NCBI GenBank assembly: GCA_030533445.1
Contig: CM060062.1
Span: 19,795,829 to 19,859,828 of the forward strand
Reading direction: 5' to 3'
DNA length: 64,000 nt
Source of the DNA: Cyprinodon diabolis
Taxonomy: Eukaryota; Chordata; Actinopteri; Cyprinodontiformes; Cyprinodontidae
Shown here: positions 1 to 12,354 of the stretch, piece by piece
How the letters are laid out: the number at the start of each line of letters is the position of its first letter
Position numbering within the stretch: position 1 is the first letter of the stretch
The notes under the pieces: generated by a model
The model's input: the letters and a program-made list of their open reading frames with translations, nothing else
Told to the model about the DNA's origin: nothing
The model's database searches: none
Position numbers and translations under genes: made by a program

Positions 1-3000
1 TTCAGTCTTGATGGACTGACTGTAGTCTACTATGACCTATTTGATCTGAGGTTATAACAACAAACAGAACTGTGTCATGGTGTGGACCTCTTTACTGTGT
101 CAGGTCTCATCATTATCAGGTAAAATCCCCATGGTGGTGTTGTCTGCAAACTTCACTGCAAAAAAGTGAAAATAATGAACAGATTTAATGTTAAGGAACA
201 TTTCTACAGTCCTTTGACTATAAAGCTTCTGTTTTGTTTTATATCCTTTATTACTCTGAACATTGCAGATGTTTTTCATTCCTCTTTAGTTCCCATCTGA
301 GTTCTCTTGTGTTAATTTTTTGTGTTTCTTGCTGAGGAATCTGCTACATTGAAACCAAAAAAAGGTTTTAGGGAAAATATTTACTAACCATTGTGTATGG
401 CTGCGAAGCTGTGGTTAAGAAAAATGTGCTTGTCATAGTGTCAGTTATTTAATAAATCCAGAAAGCACAACATGTATTCAAACAAAAATAAGTGTTGCAG
501 CCAGTGCAAGCCATAAATAAAATATGACACTAAATCAATTATATTATCTTGTGTATGCATAGCACAGGAGTTGTAGGAGAAACAGTAAATACTTCAGAAC
601 TTCCAAACTCTCTTTGTCCTTATTTTCAGCTCTTGGTCAATTTTTTTCTTATTACTATTAGCTGAAGGTCAACCAAAGCTTCAGTCTCCTTTCTCATGTA
701 TACAGAACATGAGCTCTTATCGTTTATAAATAACAGATTAACTTCTGGATTAGCAAATAACTGTTTATGCAACCCAGCATTTCCCAGACTTTTCCAGAAG
801 CATTTTTTAGCATAGCTTTGGGACTTTTGTAGCAAGCAGCTTTTACTTGCAGTCTAATCAAAAGTAAAGACAGCAATTTTTTTAGGATGACCAAGCAGGG
901 CATTCTATTCATGTCTTCACTTTGATGTCCACTATGTTTTGGACAAAAGGACTTTAGGGTTGTATTCAGCAGAGGAGAGACGGCATTCACTGACATCAAC
1001 ACTGCCAGCTATCATAGAAATAGCAATTTTGAGCATGCATTATTCAACAGAGTGGGTGATTATTTGTACTTTAAAAAGCACTTTAAGGGCAGCTGCTGGC
1101 ATGTCATATAGGGGCACAAGGGTAATATCTCAACATTTCAGAAAAAACAAATTAACAAATTTGAGCCAGCACAAATCTAAAGTCAAATGTAAAAATATGT
1201 TGTAGGATTCTAGAGAAGCGATCACCCAATGTCAGATATTTCCTTATGTTTATTCTAAGATGTAAGCAGTCATGTGAAGTGGCATATGCATGCAGGCTAT
1301 TTTTGCATTGGGGTCTTTTTGTTGGAGGTTTTACATTCATTATGGTAATTATCCATGGCAGCCAGTTATGACTCCTGCATGTTGTGTCCACTGAGCTGAC
1401 TTCACAGGAAGGGCAGGGCTTGCACTCGAAATTATTGTACACATTGCCTCCCTCATATATTTGAGCATCCATGCTAAAGGCAGCCCATTCATAGTATTCT
1501 AAAGTTCTGTGTATTTTCTTCTCTTCTCTGTTCTTTTTATCTCATTATGTGTCTGTCTGCACAGGGACATTGGCTTTGTAGCTGTAAGCATCAACATTTC
1601 TCTATCAGCACATCAGGACAAACAGGAGGGTATTGTCAGAAAAAGGGATAGTATTTCCATTCAGGCTTTGACTTTAAATAACCCCCAAACGCATTTACAT
1701 TCAAAAAGCGAAATGGCAACTTTGAGAAGAACTGTTCTTAGCTTTTTATTAAATCTAATTTATTAAATCCAGCATCACTCCATTAAGGTCAGAACTTCCT
1801 TTCTCGCTTTTTATACTGAGTCACATCTTTATGTATTCTGCACAATATTAATAACATCTGTTTTGACTTTTACCATAGAAAAGTTTTGTGGAAACATAAA
1901 ACCATATAGTAAGTTTCAGTTTATTAAACATGTTTATTAGTTCTGATTTTAATGTTTCCATGCGGAGGATTCTTTCAAGGTGTTTCCTTACTGTCATGGT
2001 ATAAGTAATTCATATTGATTTGTGGTACCATAGTGCTGCCATCATTCTGTTGTGATCATTTGGCATCAGAATCTGAGATAAGTTTTATATTTTGACTAAG
2101 TAACTCTTAAATATAAATGGGCTAAAATAACATACATTTTAGCCCATCTTTCTAGGTTGCATGTCTGTTTCTTGGAGTTCCTGGAGAACTAAGACCTTAA
2201 ATGCAGCATGTCATGCCTGTAGCGCTTTGGACTGGCTACCATTATTAGCTCCAAGCTACCTACCTCATTGCCGGACATATGGTAGCAGCCATTGAATGAG
2301 TCCTATAACCTTTTTTTTGTTCTAGCTGGCCTGCGTGGAACTGGTTATCCGGTGCCAGCTGTATTAAACCATTTTTTTCCATTGTCAATATTTGAATGCA
2401 TTCCTGAGTCATTATTCCTTTTTTACTGTAAAGTTGGATGAAACGCTTGATTGCATTTAATATCTTTGTATCAGGGTTATTTACATTAATCTGCTGCTAT
2501 TTTAAAGGACACCTTGAGTGAATTAAGCCTTAAAACATGAACAAACCTCAGAGACTTTTGAACAGACATTTTCCCCTTTTTTTTTTTTTTTTTTTTTTTG
2601 CTTGTGCTTATTTTCAGTAGTGTTTATTGTCTGCAAAGTTATTAGATACTATGTGTGATCATTAGCTAATAAAGGTACCATTGTGTTTTAACCCATGGTC
2701 TTTTGTGGTTATTTTATGCAGTAAAAAATTTATCATGGAGGTCAGATCAAGAGCATGTTTTATTCTGTTTTTTAAAAACATTCACAATATTTCTTTGGTT
2801 CTAATTAATAGCTCTGCTGATGGTCTAGCCTAAGTCACTAAACTGGTGAGAATAACTGGATTTTAACAGCCAGTCCAGAAGCCACCCGAAAGGTGAGAGG
2901 CCCAAAATCCTGATGAGTTAACAGGTTATAGTTATTATTATTCAACCAAGAACGTTCAATTGGTTTCACAATCAATTTTGAATAATTTAGCCATTAACAA

Positions 3001-4435
3001 CACCAGTTCTATATATATATATTCATAACCTACAGGTAAAATATCACAACATCTGATTTTACCTCTGATCAAAGCTGATAATATATTTTAAAGTCCCCAG
3101 GAAGTCTGAGGTTGGATGTGACTGAAAATGATTAGAAAATTATTATTTGTAAACTGACTTTGAGCTCAAATTCTGCATTTGTTGTATTACCACCAGCTTT
3201 ATCATACTCATTTTCCTTGTCAACTAGAAAAAAATGTAATATTTTGCAGTGTTTATTTAGTAAACACAATAAATAAAGGGGTTTTACATATAATTTACGT
3301 GGGAGAGCATTTATTCTTCATAATAATTAGAATAATCAAAGATTTTTAGGTATTAGACTTGCTTCCGGCAATAAAAGGTAAAAATCGCTCTGATATCCCC
3401 TTTTTTGACAAACGAATATGGGATGTAAAGACAATCTTGTCTTTTTAAAGAGTCATTTATATAACACTAATAGTTTTAGCAGTAGCTTTTTATTAGATTT
3501 GTCAGTTTTGTTTTGAGAAAAGTAAGCTGGTTTTTTTTATATTTCTTTCCTCTTTTTAAATGTGACAAAAACTTTCATAGTGCAAAGCACTTATTACCAA
3601 TTTTTCTCTGCTTTTAAGAAACAGAATAAAACATGCTCTTGAGCTCTGAAAAGAGACACAATTCAATACTCAGACAGGATACCTTTGTTCCATCTCCTTT
3701 TCAGTCCAAACCAAGTCTTTTATATAATTCTAAGATAGGCATGGATCAGAACTGCAGCCACAGATTTTCATCTCCTCTTTTCATGTGTTTGTATTATTGT
3801 CAGCTCTTTGAGTGCAGACTAATGACAAAGAAAGATCGACAAGCACAGCCTCAAGTGACAAGAAAGATGTAATCTATCCCTGTTATTAACCTGTGTAACT
3901 TCCCTCTGCTCTTGTTCAGATTTATTTCTAAACGTATTGCATTTCCTTTGCCATTAGTCTTCGACACACTTCTGCATTTGCTAGTTTTTAATCTATATTT
4001 CAGGACTGACAGTTGCCATTTATAGAAGAAAGAAATTTCGACAGATTCCAGGAGAGAATACAAGAAATCAAAGTGGATCTTAAATAACAATTTATTAAAA
4101 GCAGCATGAAGTAAGAGCTTGAAAAACAATAAACAAACCTACAGTAGTTATTTTAGTATACATATCTAGTAGATAAAATCTTCTTATAGCCAGCACTAAC
4201 ATAATGACTCTCTTCCTACAAGAGCCCACTGTTTTTTCAATCTAATTTTATGTCCTTTTTTGTTGATTAGTAAATGCTTGAGGAAATTAAAGCAGTCCTG
4301 TTTTTTTAGACTGAAATAAAATAAAAAGGGAATATTCTGCACCTCTGTGTGATTTAACCTTTTATTTCCCTTTACCATGCAATCAGCTGGTTTTCCAAAG
4401 ATCAATCAATCAATTTGACTGGATGATCTGGTGAA
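1..4435. other. AT-rich stretch with no recognised gene
   Basis: I see no coding exon, transposase motif or terminal repeat here. Open frames are all short (up to about 106 codons) and have no recognisable motif. The only clear low-complexity feature is a run of T at about 2577-2599. Confidence 0.6.
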
Positions 4436-4510
4436 ATGCAAAATGCCTTGAGACGACATGTGTTGTGAATTGGCGCTATAGAAATAAACTGAATTGAAAT
4501 TAAATTGAAG
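4436..4510 (+). repeat. LINE-like 3' tail
   Basis: The sequence runs through TTGAGACGACATGTGTTGTG, then a 'ggcgctatagaaataaa' box and a decaying GAATTGAAATT tail. This arrangement is common at the 3' ends of fish non-LTR retrotransposons. No RT coding sequence lies next to it, so it is a 5'-truncated copy. The family assignment is from memory of the motif, not a search. Confidence 0.45.
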
Positions 4511-6108
4511 AAAACCTGCTGCCACACGGCCCTTTCTGGAACCAGTTTGACACCTCTGATCTATGCTGTGTAAATACATTTTATAGTGGACAAAAGTCTT
4601 TAAGGTTTGAGTTCTGGGGTAAACATATTTTAGATTGTCATTACCTACTTTTATCAATAATTCTTCTGCAAAAAAAATGATATTTGAATGTACTAATATC
4701 CAAATTTAAGGAATTTTTAAGTCATTAAAGTAGTTGTTTGTCTATGATTTCTCTGAAGACTCCTAGATGACTTGCAGAGTCACATAATTTTATCTTTACC
4801 CCAAATAATTCTAACTTTAGTTCTGAAAAGAGCATGAATTCTGTATTTATCATCTTTAATGTTTGTATATTGATGAGCATAATTAACCACAGTGTTTCTG
4901 TTGTCAAGTAATTGTTAATATATGAAAAATTTAAATGTTTAATAACTTTGAACATTTCCCTTGAGAGTATTATTGCTGCCACCATCAGTATTAGAGGGAA
5001 AAAAGGTAGGGGTGGCCACAGGGGTGGTCAATGATTAGCGAAGGGTTGCCATGGCCACCCCTGGCCCCCTTTCTAGCTCCGCCCCTGTGACACTAGTGAA
5101 GTTTTCAGACTTGTTTCAGAGAAGGAAATGGTGACCAAACACCAGGAGAATGATAGTATAGGAAGGATTGCTTATTGATAAGCCAGATTTACCAGAGAGA
5201 CACATCAACAACAGATCGGGGAACAGAGTGGGAATGAGGACAATACAAATGAGTACCAAACAAAAGTCACTGGCTTAGAGATGACAGGGAGTAACTAAAA
5301 CACAGGTGAGGATGATTAACTGAAAACAAAAATGGGTGTTGTGACAGAAGCATGCTTCTTAAAACTGCATCTTTGATGGCTGTGAAAAACATAATAAAAA
5401 TGTTTGTTACACAGTAAATTTTTGAAACTTCAACTGCTTAGCAGTGTATTTATCATTCATTCTTTTTGGAACTAATTTAACCATCTTCAACTATAGAACA
5501 GCATTCAGGTGAAGAACAGTTTAGTCAAACAAAGGCTGTTTATCAAGCAATGTTGAGTCTGCTCCAAAAAGTAACACCCAGCTACTTCCTCCTCCACATT
5601 GGCTGCATAAATAGCTGCAGAGATAGCTGGTTGATAATTATGCTTATCTCTAAATGGTTCCTGTTACAGGCACACAAATAAAGGGAAAGGGAAGTAGGAA
5701 CTGACAGGCAGAGGTCAATGAGAGGACTCCTACATTTCATCCAGCGCGCTTTGAGAGACGGAAGTGCCACAGTGTGACACTCCCCGACCCCCAGGTGAGA
5801 TCTGAGAGGAAAGATAAAGGCAACTGACGTGCAGAAAATTGGCAGATAATTACATAGGCTACAGGGGCACATTTCGTCTGCCCTTGTGTCTTTCTCTCTG
5901 TAATACAACACACATACATCAGTGCACAGACAACAAAACAGTGGCATCTAAGACTGTGCTTGGTAGGTAGCATGCACAGAAAGGCATTAAATGATCTGCA
6001 AAAACCATTTTTACCATTATGCTAACAGTTGTTGTTTGGAGTGGCTGGATATTGAGAAAGCACTCATTAAGTGTGTCATTTTAGAGAAATACTCATGCTT
6101 ATAAATGG
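4511..6108. other. No gene; small palindrome and possible LTR inside
   Basis: I recognise no coding sequence. The 10-mer GGGGTGGCCA at 5009-5018 is exactly inverted at 5052-5061, leaving a 33-base loop, and the surrounding bases are much more GC-rich than the neighbourhood. The block 5096-5346 begins TGTGACA and ends TTGTGACA and looks like a short LTR read from the minus strand. I see no target duplication around it. Confidence 0.35.
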
Positions 6109-6230
6109 TGCCTTGAAAATTGTTCATACCCTCTGAAATATCTTTGTATGTTGTAAGGGCACGACACAAACTTCTCTGTACTGAGATATGATGTGATGGA
6201 CCAGGCTTGTGTAAAAGGAAAAAAATATAA
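6109..6230. repeat. Possible decayed Tc1-type terminal repeat
   Basis: The string GTGCCTTGAAAATTGTTCAT resembles the start of a common fish Tc1 family whose terminal repeat reads 'agtgccttgaaaagtattcat'. It then diverges. No transposase remnant follows on either side. This is a weak, motif-only call. Confidence 0.3.
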
Positions 6231-6320
6231 AATATGTTTATGATGTGTTTTTTTTTGTCTTTGTATTTTTTCTTTTTTTAGTACCAAAAATTAATAAAAT
6301 ATATGAAGAATATGTTTATT

Positions 6321-7025
6321 GGTGAAGATTCTCAGTCATCCACGTCATAGTCATTCCAAAAAAATTAAAACCTTGTTTTCATAGTTTAAAAACGTTCCGC
6401 TTCCCATCCAGAAAGCTTTCGTTATTCAAAATGTCTGGAGTAGCTTACAGAGTGGCACAAACAAGGCCTTGTTATGGCTTAGAAAACATGCAAAGTGAGC
6501 TGAGAAAAAAACAGGTCCACCCCTTACTAATGGGGTTTGCTGAAATCGTGGTTTGCCTGTAATACCTGATACTTGCCCATGCTTCTGAAAAGGGGTCGTT
6601 GTTGGCCTGGCTGACTAGGCGAGATGTTTTGGTCCCCTGCATGGTAATGAGGGTTGAGATGATAGTTGGAAGGAATGAACTACCTTTGCATTGTAGGTTT
6701 TTGAGAGCTGAAACCTGTCTCCACACCCTCTGTTTAAGGCTGTTTTTCTCTCTTAACATAAATGGCTTCCTTCACACCCCTTTCAAACCACCCGTTTCCT
6801 TTGTCCAAAATGTCAACATCGTGGTCCCCGAACGAATTTCCTTTGTCCATAAGGTGCAGATGGACAGCCGAGTCTTGTCTGGAGGAGTAAGCCTGTCTGT
6901 GGAGAGGTTGTTTGGTTTATCCAATATAAAGATCAGAGCCTTCCTCACTGCACTGAACTGCAGACACCACTATGCTCATCTTAGGTCTGGGGGCTTTGTC
7001 TTTAGGATGCAGGAAGCCTCTATCT
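6321..7025 (-). pseudogene. Penelope-like retroelement remnant, GIY-YIG endonuclease end
   Basis: Read from the minus strand, about 7025 down to 6740 translates as a GIY-YIG nuclease region of the Penelope-like element type. A leader with HPKDKAPR and VQCSEE is followed by DLYIG (the YIG core). Next come KQPLHR, DSAVHLHL, a KGNSF block and the family hallmark WFERGVKEAIYVK. One in-frame stop sits directly after DLYIG (near 6917), where relatives have glutamate. The frame breaks after YVKREK, but homology continues in other frames to about 6600. The block 6321-6450 matches the element's 3' end (GGATGGGAAGCGGAACGTTT on the minus strand). The reverse transcriptase half is absent, so this is a 5'-truncated dead copy. 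In the family, the nuclease makes the target nick for reverse transcription. Confidence 0.8.
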
Positions 7026-7285
7026 AAGGATCTTTTTTGGTTTGAAATTTACTGGGATTTTGTATATTTCCCAGTTTCCCAGTACAGTAGCATTGTTTTA
7101 TGATTTATTTGTTTTGCGATCGTGATCCCCGAACGAATAGTTAGTACTTAGTACTTTAAGTGGTGACATCAAGGGGGTGGCAGCTAGCAGTTGAATGCAT
7201 TAATAATACCAGCTATAATTTGGTTTGATGAAAGATAAAGCTGAAAGGACACTCAGGCGTCCAACTCCCATAACTTTTGCTTTTG

Positions 7286-7470
7286 TGTCTATCATGTTCT
7301 TGGAGCTGATGGTTCAGTGTTTTCATTTGAACCTGCTCACCTGTCTAATTGGTCCAGCACCTGATTAACGCCGATCATTTCAACCAGGTTCCTCTGCTAC
7401 TATGTGGTTTGCTTGCCTTCCATCAGCGCCAGGTTAAGCGAGCAGTTTTGGTGAGAACTTATAACCTTTT
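7286..7470 (+). repeat. 5' part of an LTR, same family as 60395-61049
   Basis: The segment aligns by eye with the first ~170 bases of the solo LTR at 60395. Shared blocks include GCTCACCTGTCTAATTGGTC, GGTTCCTCTGCTA and TTTGCTTGCCTTCCATCAG. Homology stops near 7470. A related 3' end appears at about 9200-9338, so the two may be halves of one LTR split by later insertions. Confidence 0.6.
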
Positions 7471-9180
7471 TATTGCAGAGGAGTCTATGGGCAAATTTTT
7501 TTCGCCATAGGACGGAAATACGTCACTAATCGGACAATTATTTTTTTTTTATGTCTTAATCAGGGTCATTGGGTGGGTAGGGCAGCGCCCTAGCGTCCTC
7601 TATTGACCTGCCGCCACTGTTAGGTGGTTTCTTTTTCAAATACAGTATGTCACATTTTGGAGCTGTGTCTTAAAATATTGGGGTTTTGAGAATTAGAAAC
7701 TCCAAGTTGCCATTGTTTCAACAACAGCAAAGAAAGTCTCTCTCTTGACCAAAGCACAAACACTGAATACTGTTTATAAAAGAAATATGGCATGGTTATT
7801 TTTTTAGGATTCACTGCCTCCAATAGTTGATCTCAGCTTTCCTCCACTACTTTGTTTGGAAAAATGGATGGACTTATGGATGGATGGAACATATATTGTA
7901 ATCTGTAGGACATGATTATTTGTTTTGGCATCATGAAAAATATTTTTCCTTTTAAAATATTATAAGTAGATAGCAGTACCATGGCAACACTACAATGCTG
8001 CAAGACAGAGAACCTGGTTGGATCTAAAAGTGGAAACATCATTCAGTATGCTCTTTACAGATTTTATTTTCCCCAAATACTTGGTCAGTGCAAGGAAAGT
8101 AAATGTTTTGTGCTGACTGGTGTTACCTCACAAATAACAATATGACTCAGTTTCTGCTTTCCTCTGAACCCCTAGTTGTGAATCAGAATTCATGCAATCA
8201 TTCTCTTTCAGAGCATCAATTCTTGGTCACATAATGACTGTTTCGTCCATTGTACACTGATTGTGCTTGTTGCTTTTCCTCAGTGATATATTTTTTTTCC
8301 TCTCTCCACATTATACTTCTGCAGGAAGAATGAATAAACAAAGTAAAAAAGATTTACTTTTCCTTCAACCAGAAGAGTATATCTACATAATGCTGTTCCA
8401 GTTTTCCTTGTTTCAGTTGGAGGTAAAAAAATAAAATGAGTTTGGGTGACTTTGATATACCGACTCTTGCCAAACTTTTCATAAATACTAAACTTTTTTA
8501 TTTTTTGACATGCTGCAAGCACAAACTTTTATTCAACTTAATGGCTACATATCTGTGGAGGGAAATCTGAAAAGAAAGCCTTGGATTTACATTCAGCCCT
8601 ATTCATGTTGATACAACTAAACAAAGACCTGTGTAAACAGTTGGCCTTATAGTACATGATTTTATTTTTTTGTGAACTCCTCACTTCATTCACCCGCTCT
8701 TCCCTCCCTGCTCTCTAATTATCATTCATCTTATTTGCCTGCTCATTTTGCTATATATAAGGTTCACCTCAGCTATCGGGGCCAAATCATTAATCACAGT
8801 TTTTCGTGTTAGTTATCAATGTTTTCTGAGTCGATTTATTTATGTCTTGTCCTTGGTTCATGTTAGAGACTGACATTTTTTCGGGAATCCCACTGGTCAT
8901 GGGATTCCCGTGGGATTCCCGTGGGATGGGAGTCAGTATTACTAACGATCACGTGATTGGGATGGTACAGGATTAAACATTAACGGGAGCAGACGGGAGT
9001 GGGAGCAAACCAATAATAACTAAAAAAAAACTAGGATCAATGCCAAAAAATAAAATAAAATAGAAAGGAAAAAAATCCAGTACTGGCGCGGCGCCGCCAT
9101 TTTGTAGTTTTTTTCCTTGAAGCCTACACTATAATGCGAGTCAAAAAAGAACCAGTGTCATAATTTGGGTGGTTCCCCGT
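7471..9180. other. Gene-free stretch between two LTR pieces
   Basis: I recognise no gene. At about 8881-8935 there is a cluster of GGGATTCCC and GGGAATCCC motifs (CGGGAATCCCACTGG, GGGATTCCCGTGGGATTCCC). It looks like an end of a DNA transposon but has no partner that I can find. The rest is AT-rich. Confidence 0.4.
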
Positions 9181-9199
9181 ACCCCCTGCAGTTGCTGTG

Positions 9200-9338
9200 G
9201 TCCGCAGATCCACAGCAGCCTGCATTCAGTGTCTGTTTTGTTTCTGTATTATCTTTTTTTTTTTGTAGTTAAAAATTTTGAAATTTCCCACTGTCTGACT
9301 TGCCTGAATACTGGGTCCCTTTGTACAGTTTCATGACA
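9200..9338 (+). repeat. 3' part of an LTR, ends CATGACA
   Basis: Blocks such as CAGCAGCCTGCATTC, TTTCCCACTGTCTGACTTGC and GAATACTGGGTCC match the last ~110 bases of the LTR at 60395-61049 (TTTCCCACTGCCTGTCTCGC, GAATGCTGGGTCC). The end TTTCATGACA fits an LTR 3' terminus. I see no target duplication matching the 5' piece at 7286. Confidence 0.5.
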
Positions 9339-9669
9339 GTTTAGTAGTATTTAATTATTGCACAGCCTACCAAGACTGAGTGAAAATTAATGAGACAGCC
9401 AGGAAGGAGGGCCTTGATTAACCTACAGTAGAGGAGCTGACAATATCACTCAGCTTGATGATATTTTGACACATGTTTTTGTTTTGTTTCCCTAATTTTA
9501 ATACCTTCCCAAAACCATGAGTTTTTTAAAGAGTGATAAGCTAAAAGAATTTGTTGTGAGGAAGCCATGAATAATTTCCTTAAAGCCAAGTTCCAAGCTA
9601 TATGAGATTTGCAACAAATGATTAATAGAAGTTGTCAAGATGTCAGATGAGATAATTACTGATGATTTT
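9339..9669. other. No recognised feature
   Basis: I see nothing supported here. Confidence 0.5.
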
Positions 9670-10012
9670 GGTCACAATGGAAGTCACTAGTAAGAAAAAG
9701 CTAACTTTGCACATCATTATAAAACATCTATTTTCATGGAACCAAATTATGATGGCAGCATCATGGTGGGTGGTTGCACAGGAACATGTCAGAGTTGATG
9801 CAGGGAACAGCTATACAGGGCAATGCTAAATGGAAATATGTTAGGTAACTGCATATGAGGTTGTCCTTCTAGGTGGTGATAACTGAAAATAAAAAAAGAA
9901 TGAAAGAACCATTAATTCTTCAAAATAAATGCCTGCATTGAGTTTTTGGTTTTGACAAAAATGCTATATAATTTCAGTATAAACAATTTTACAAAAGCTT
10001 TACGGCACTGTA
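9670..10012 (+). pseudogene. Possible highly decayed Tc1/mariner remnant
   Basis: TATGATGGCAGCATCATGGT resembles the GGGSIMxWG block of Tc1 transposases, and the segment ends in ACGGCACTGTA, which resembles a Tc1 terminus. There is no open frame or catalytic residue. The call rests on two short motifs. Confidence 0.3.
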
Positions 10013-11421
10013 GTTGTGTGACTACATAGATTTAAATGCTTCCAGCTACAAAACATTTCTTTGTGACCCTGTCCATATGCCACGGAGCCTCAAACCCAAC
10101 AGATAATTTGTCATATATGTTTCTTCCTTACCCTACTATAATAGACTGATAATCTGTCAAGTGCCAAATCTGACAATGGTTCCCTTCTCCATACACTTTG
10201 ACTTCAGATTCTCAGTGCTTTTGTTACTCTTTAGCAGAAAGTCTGTTTAATAACAGATTATTATCCTAGCTTTGCATTTCTGGTAAACACAATTAAAAAA
10301 AACAGCCATCAGAAAAAATTAATAATTAATTAAAACCTTAAAGTGCTCTTAAAATCTATTTAGAGTTGTAAATGAAAAGATATGTAAACTTGGTACAATC
10401 CTGTTTGAGATAAAAAAAAATATATCCTAAAGGACAGTAGATAGATAACTAATGCTTACATTATACACATAACTAGATAGAACAACTTAATTAAATTCTA
10501 ATTATTTTTCCTGTATCAGTCATTGGGGATGCTGAATATGTTTACCTTATGTACTAAAAGACAATAACTTGACCCTGATCCTTTTCTTTTATGCACAAAA
10601 GGTTCAGATGACCCAGCATTGTTCTAGCAGCAGAGGGTGGACTATATAATGTGAAACTCAACCCTAGAAAGGGCAGCCCTAATTGTCTCAACAACACACA
10701 TCACATTCTTTGGTTTCAGCATTGATGTCTAACATATTGGATTGCATGCTGGAGCAATCAGGCAAGAACTGCAGTGTTGGGGCACTGTGAGACACAACCA
10801 GGAGCCAGGATAATTAACATTTATTGATACATGACTGCTGTAAGCCTGTTTGCCCAGTGAATTAAACCAGCTCATTACAAACGTAATGGTGGGTAGGGGA
10901 GATAAATAATAGATGCATGTCCACTCACTGCCACTCAGGAATGCATCAGGAGGCTTCTCTACTTCTCCCCCTACCCACCTGACACCAATTTGCCCTACAC
11001 AAAGTCAAAATGTCCTCCCTTGAAACCCAGACTGCCATTACGGCTCAAAACTAACACAAGTTGTTTCATGGAAGTTTGATTCAAGGTTTTAATGGCAGTA
11101 GTTCAGAATAAATGTTAAGGGGTATGCACTTAAGCAAAAGCGTCTTGAATGTGCAGTAGTGAGATTGTGAGGGCCCATTCAAAGAAAAAAAAATCAGAGA
11201 AGCATGCGGAAGTAGTAACAAATTTATTTACAAAAAATATATATATCTGAACTCTAAACATAAACATGGGCCCAAAAAGAAGAAAAACAGGTGAACAAAA
11301 CAAAACTTAACATAGGCAACTGAAGTACTAACTGACCTTATAGACTGACACATGAGGGGAAGATATATTCTGGCAGATCAGGCCATTTTGTAATAAGATG
11401 GAACATTACATACATTATATC
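10013..11421. other. No recognised feature
   Basis: AT-rich DNA with no supported gene or repeat. Confidence 0.5.
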
Positions 11422-11423
11422 TA

Positions 11424-12352
11424 CAGTGGGTGAAATAAGTATTATAAATGCCACCATTTTTCTTAGTAAATGTATTTTTAGAGATGCTATTGACATGACA
11501 TTTTCACCAGATGTCCGTAACAATCCATGCAACCCACACATACAAAGAAATAAAACCATAGACGTCTAGAAATTAAGACATGTATAATAATGTGGAATGG
11601 CACAGGGAAAAAGTACTGAACACATGCAGAAAGAGAGGTCCAAAAAGGCATGGAAAGCCAAGACACCAGCCAAAATCTCTCAGTAATTAGAAAGCAATCC
11701 TGCTCCTTGTCTGTGCAAATTAATGTCAGCCGGTTCAGTCTCAAATGATTGCATATAAAAAGGTGTCTCTGGTATCATACAAGTAACATCTCACGATGGG
11801 TCAAGGTAAAGAGCTTTGTCAAGACCTTTGCAGCCTTATTGTTGCAAATAATGATGGCATTGGCTACAGAATGATTTCTAAACTTCTGAATGTTCTAGTG
11901 AGCAGTGTTGATAGAATAGCCCAGCCAATCACCTGACATGAATACAATAGAAAATCTATGGAAAGAGCTAAAGATCAGACCTCATAGAAGAGATCAACAA
12001 AACCTTCAAGATTTGAAAACTGGTTGTGTGGAAGAATGGGCCAAAATCCCACCAGAGCAATGCATGAGATCAATTTTCCCATACAGGAGGTGCCTTGAAG
12101 CTGTCATTGTCAACAAAGGCTTTTGTATAAAGTATTAAATACATTTAAGTGTGTTCAATATCACTTCCCTGTGCCATTTTCCTTTGTTACACATAAATTA
12201 GTTTTCGGATATCTATGGTTTGATTTCTTTGTATGTGTGGATTGCATGGATTATTATGATTACCTGGTGAAAATGTCATGTCAATAGTACCTGTACCTCT
12301 AGAAATATATTTACTGAGAAAAATGGTGGCACAATACTTACTTCACCCACTG
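11424..12352 (+). mobile_element. Internally deleted Tc1-like transposon (929 bp)
   Basis: The element starts CAGTGGGTGAAATAAGTATT and ends in the matching inverted sequence. TA duplications flank it at 11422-11423 and 12353-12354. The terminal inverted repeats extend roughly 160-190 bases with a few mismatches and small indels, so the copy is older than the one at 18353. Between them remain only the first ~46 and last ~66 codons of a transposase. The central catalytic region is gone, so it could move only if a related transposase acted on it. Confidence 0.85.
11796..12138 (+). pseudogene. Tc1 transposase, N- and C-terminal remnants joined by a deletion
   Basis: An ATG at 11796 opens 46 codons starting MGQGKELCQDL and containing the helix-turn-helix start (NNDGIGYRMISKLLNV). 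It ends at TGA 11934-11936. A +1-shifted frame from 11938 continues with MNTIENLWKELK, the region of the third catalytic acidic residue (the family has NPIENLW; here Pro is Thr). It ends in the usual C-terminal block, CLEAVIVNKGFCIKY. About 200 residues, including both catalytic aspartates, are missing. The product cannot be an active transposase. Confidence 0.85.
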
Positions 12353-12354
12353 TA

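Noticed and set aside
6599..7027. 142-codon plus-strand open frame
   Set aside because: It is antisense to the Penelope-like nuclease remnant, whose minus-strand translation carries the recognisable motifs.
6825..7140. GTGGTCCCCGAACGAAT / GTGATCCCCGAACGAAT direct repeat
   Set aside because: One short near-match of about 17 bases, roughly 300 bases apart, with no extended homology; likely chance or minor debris.
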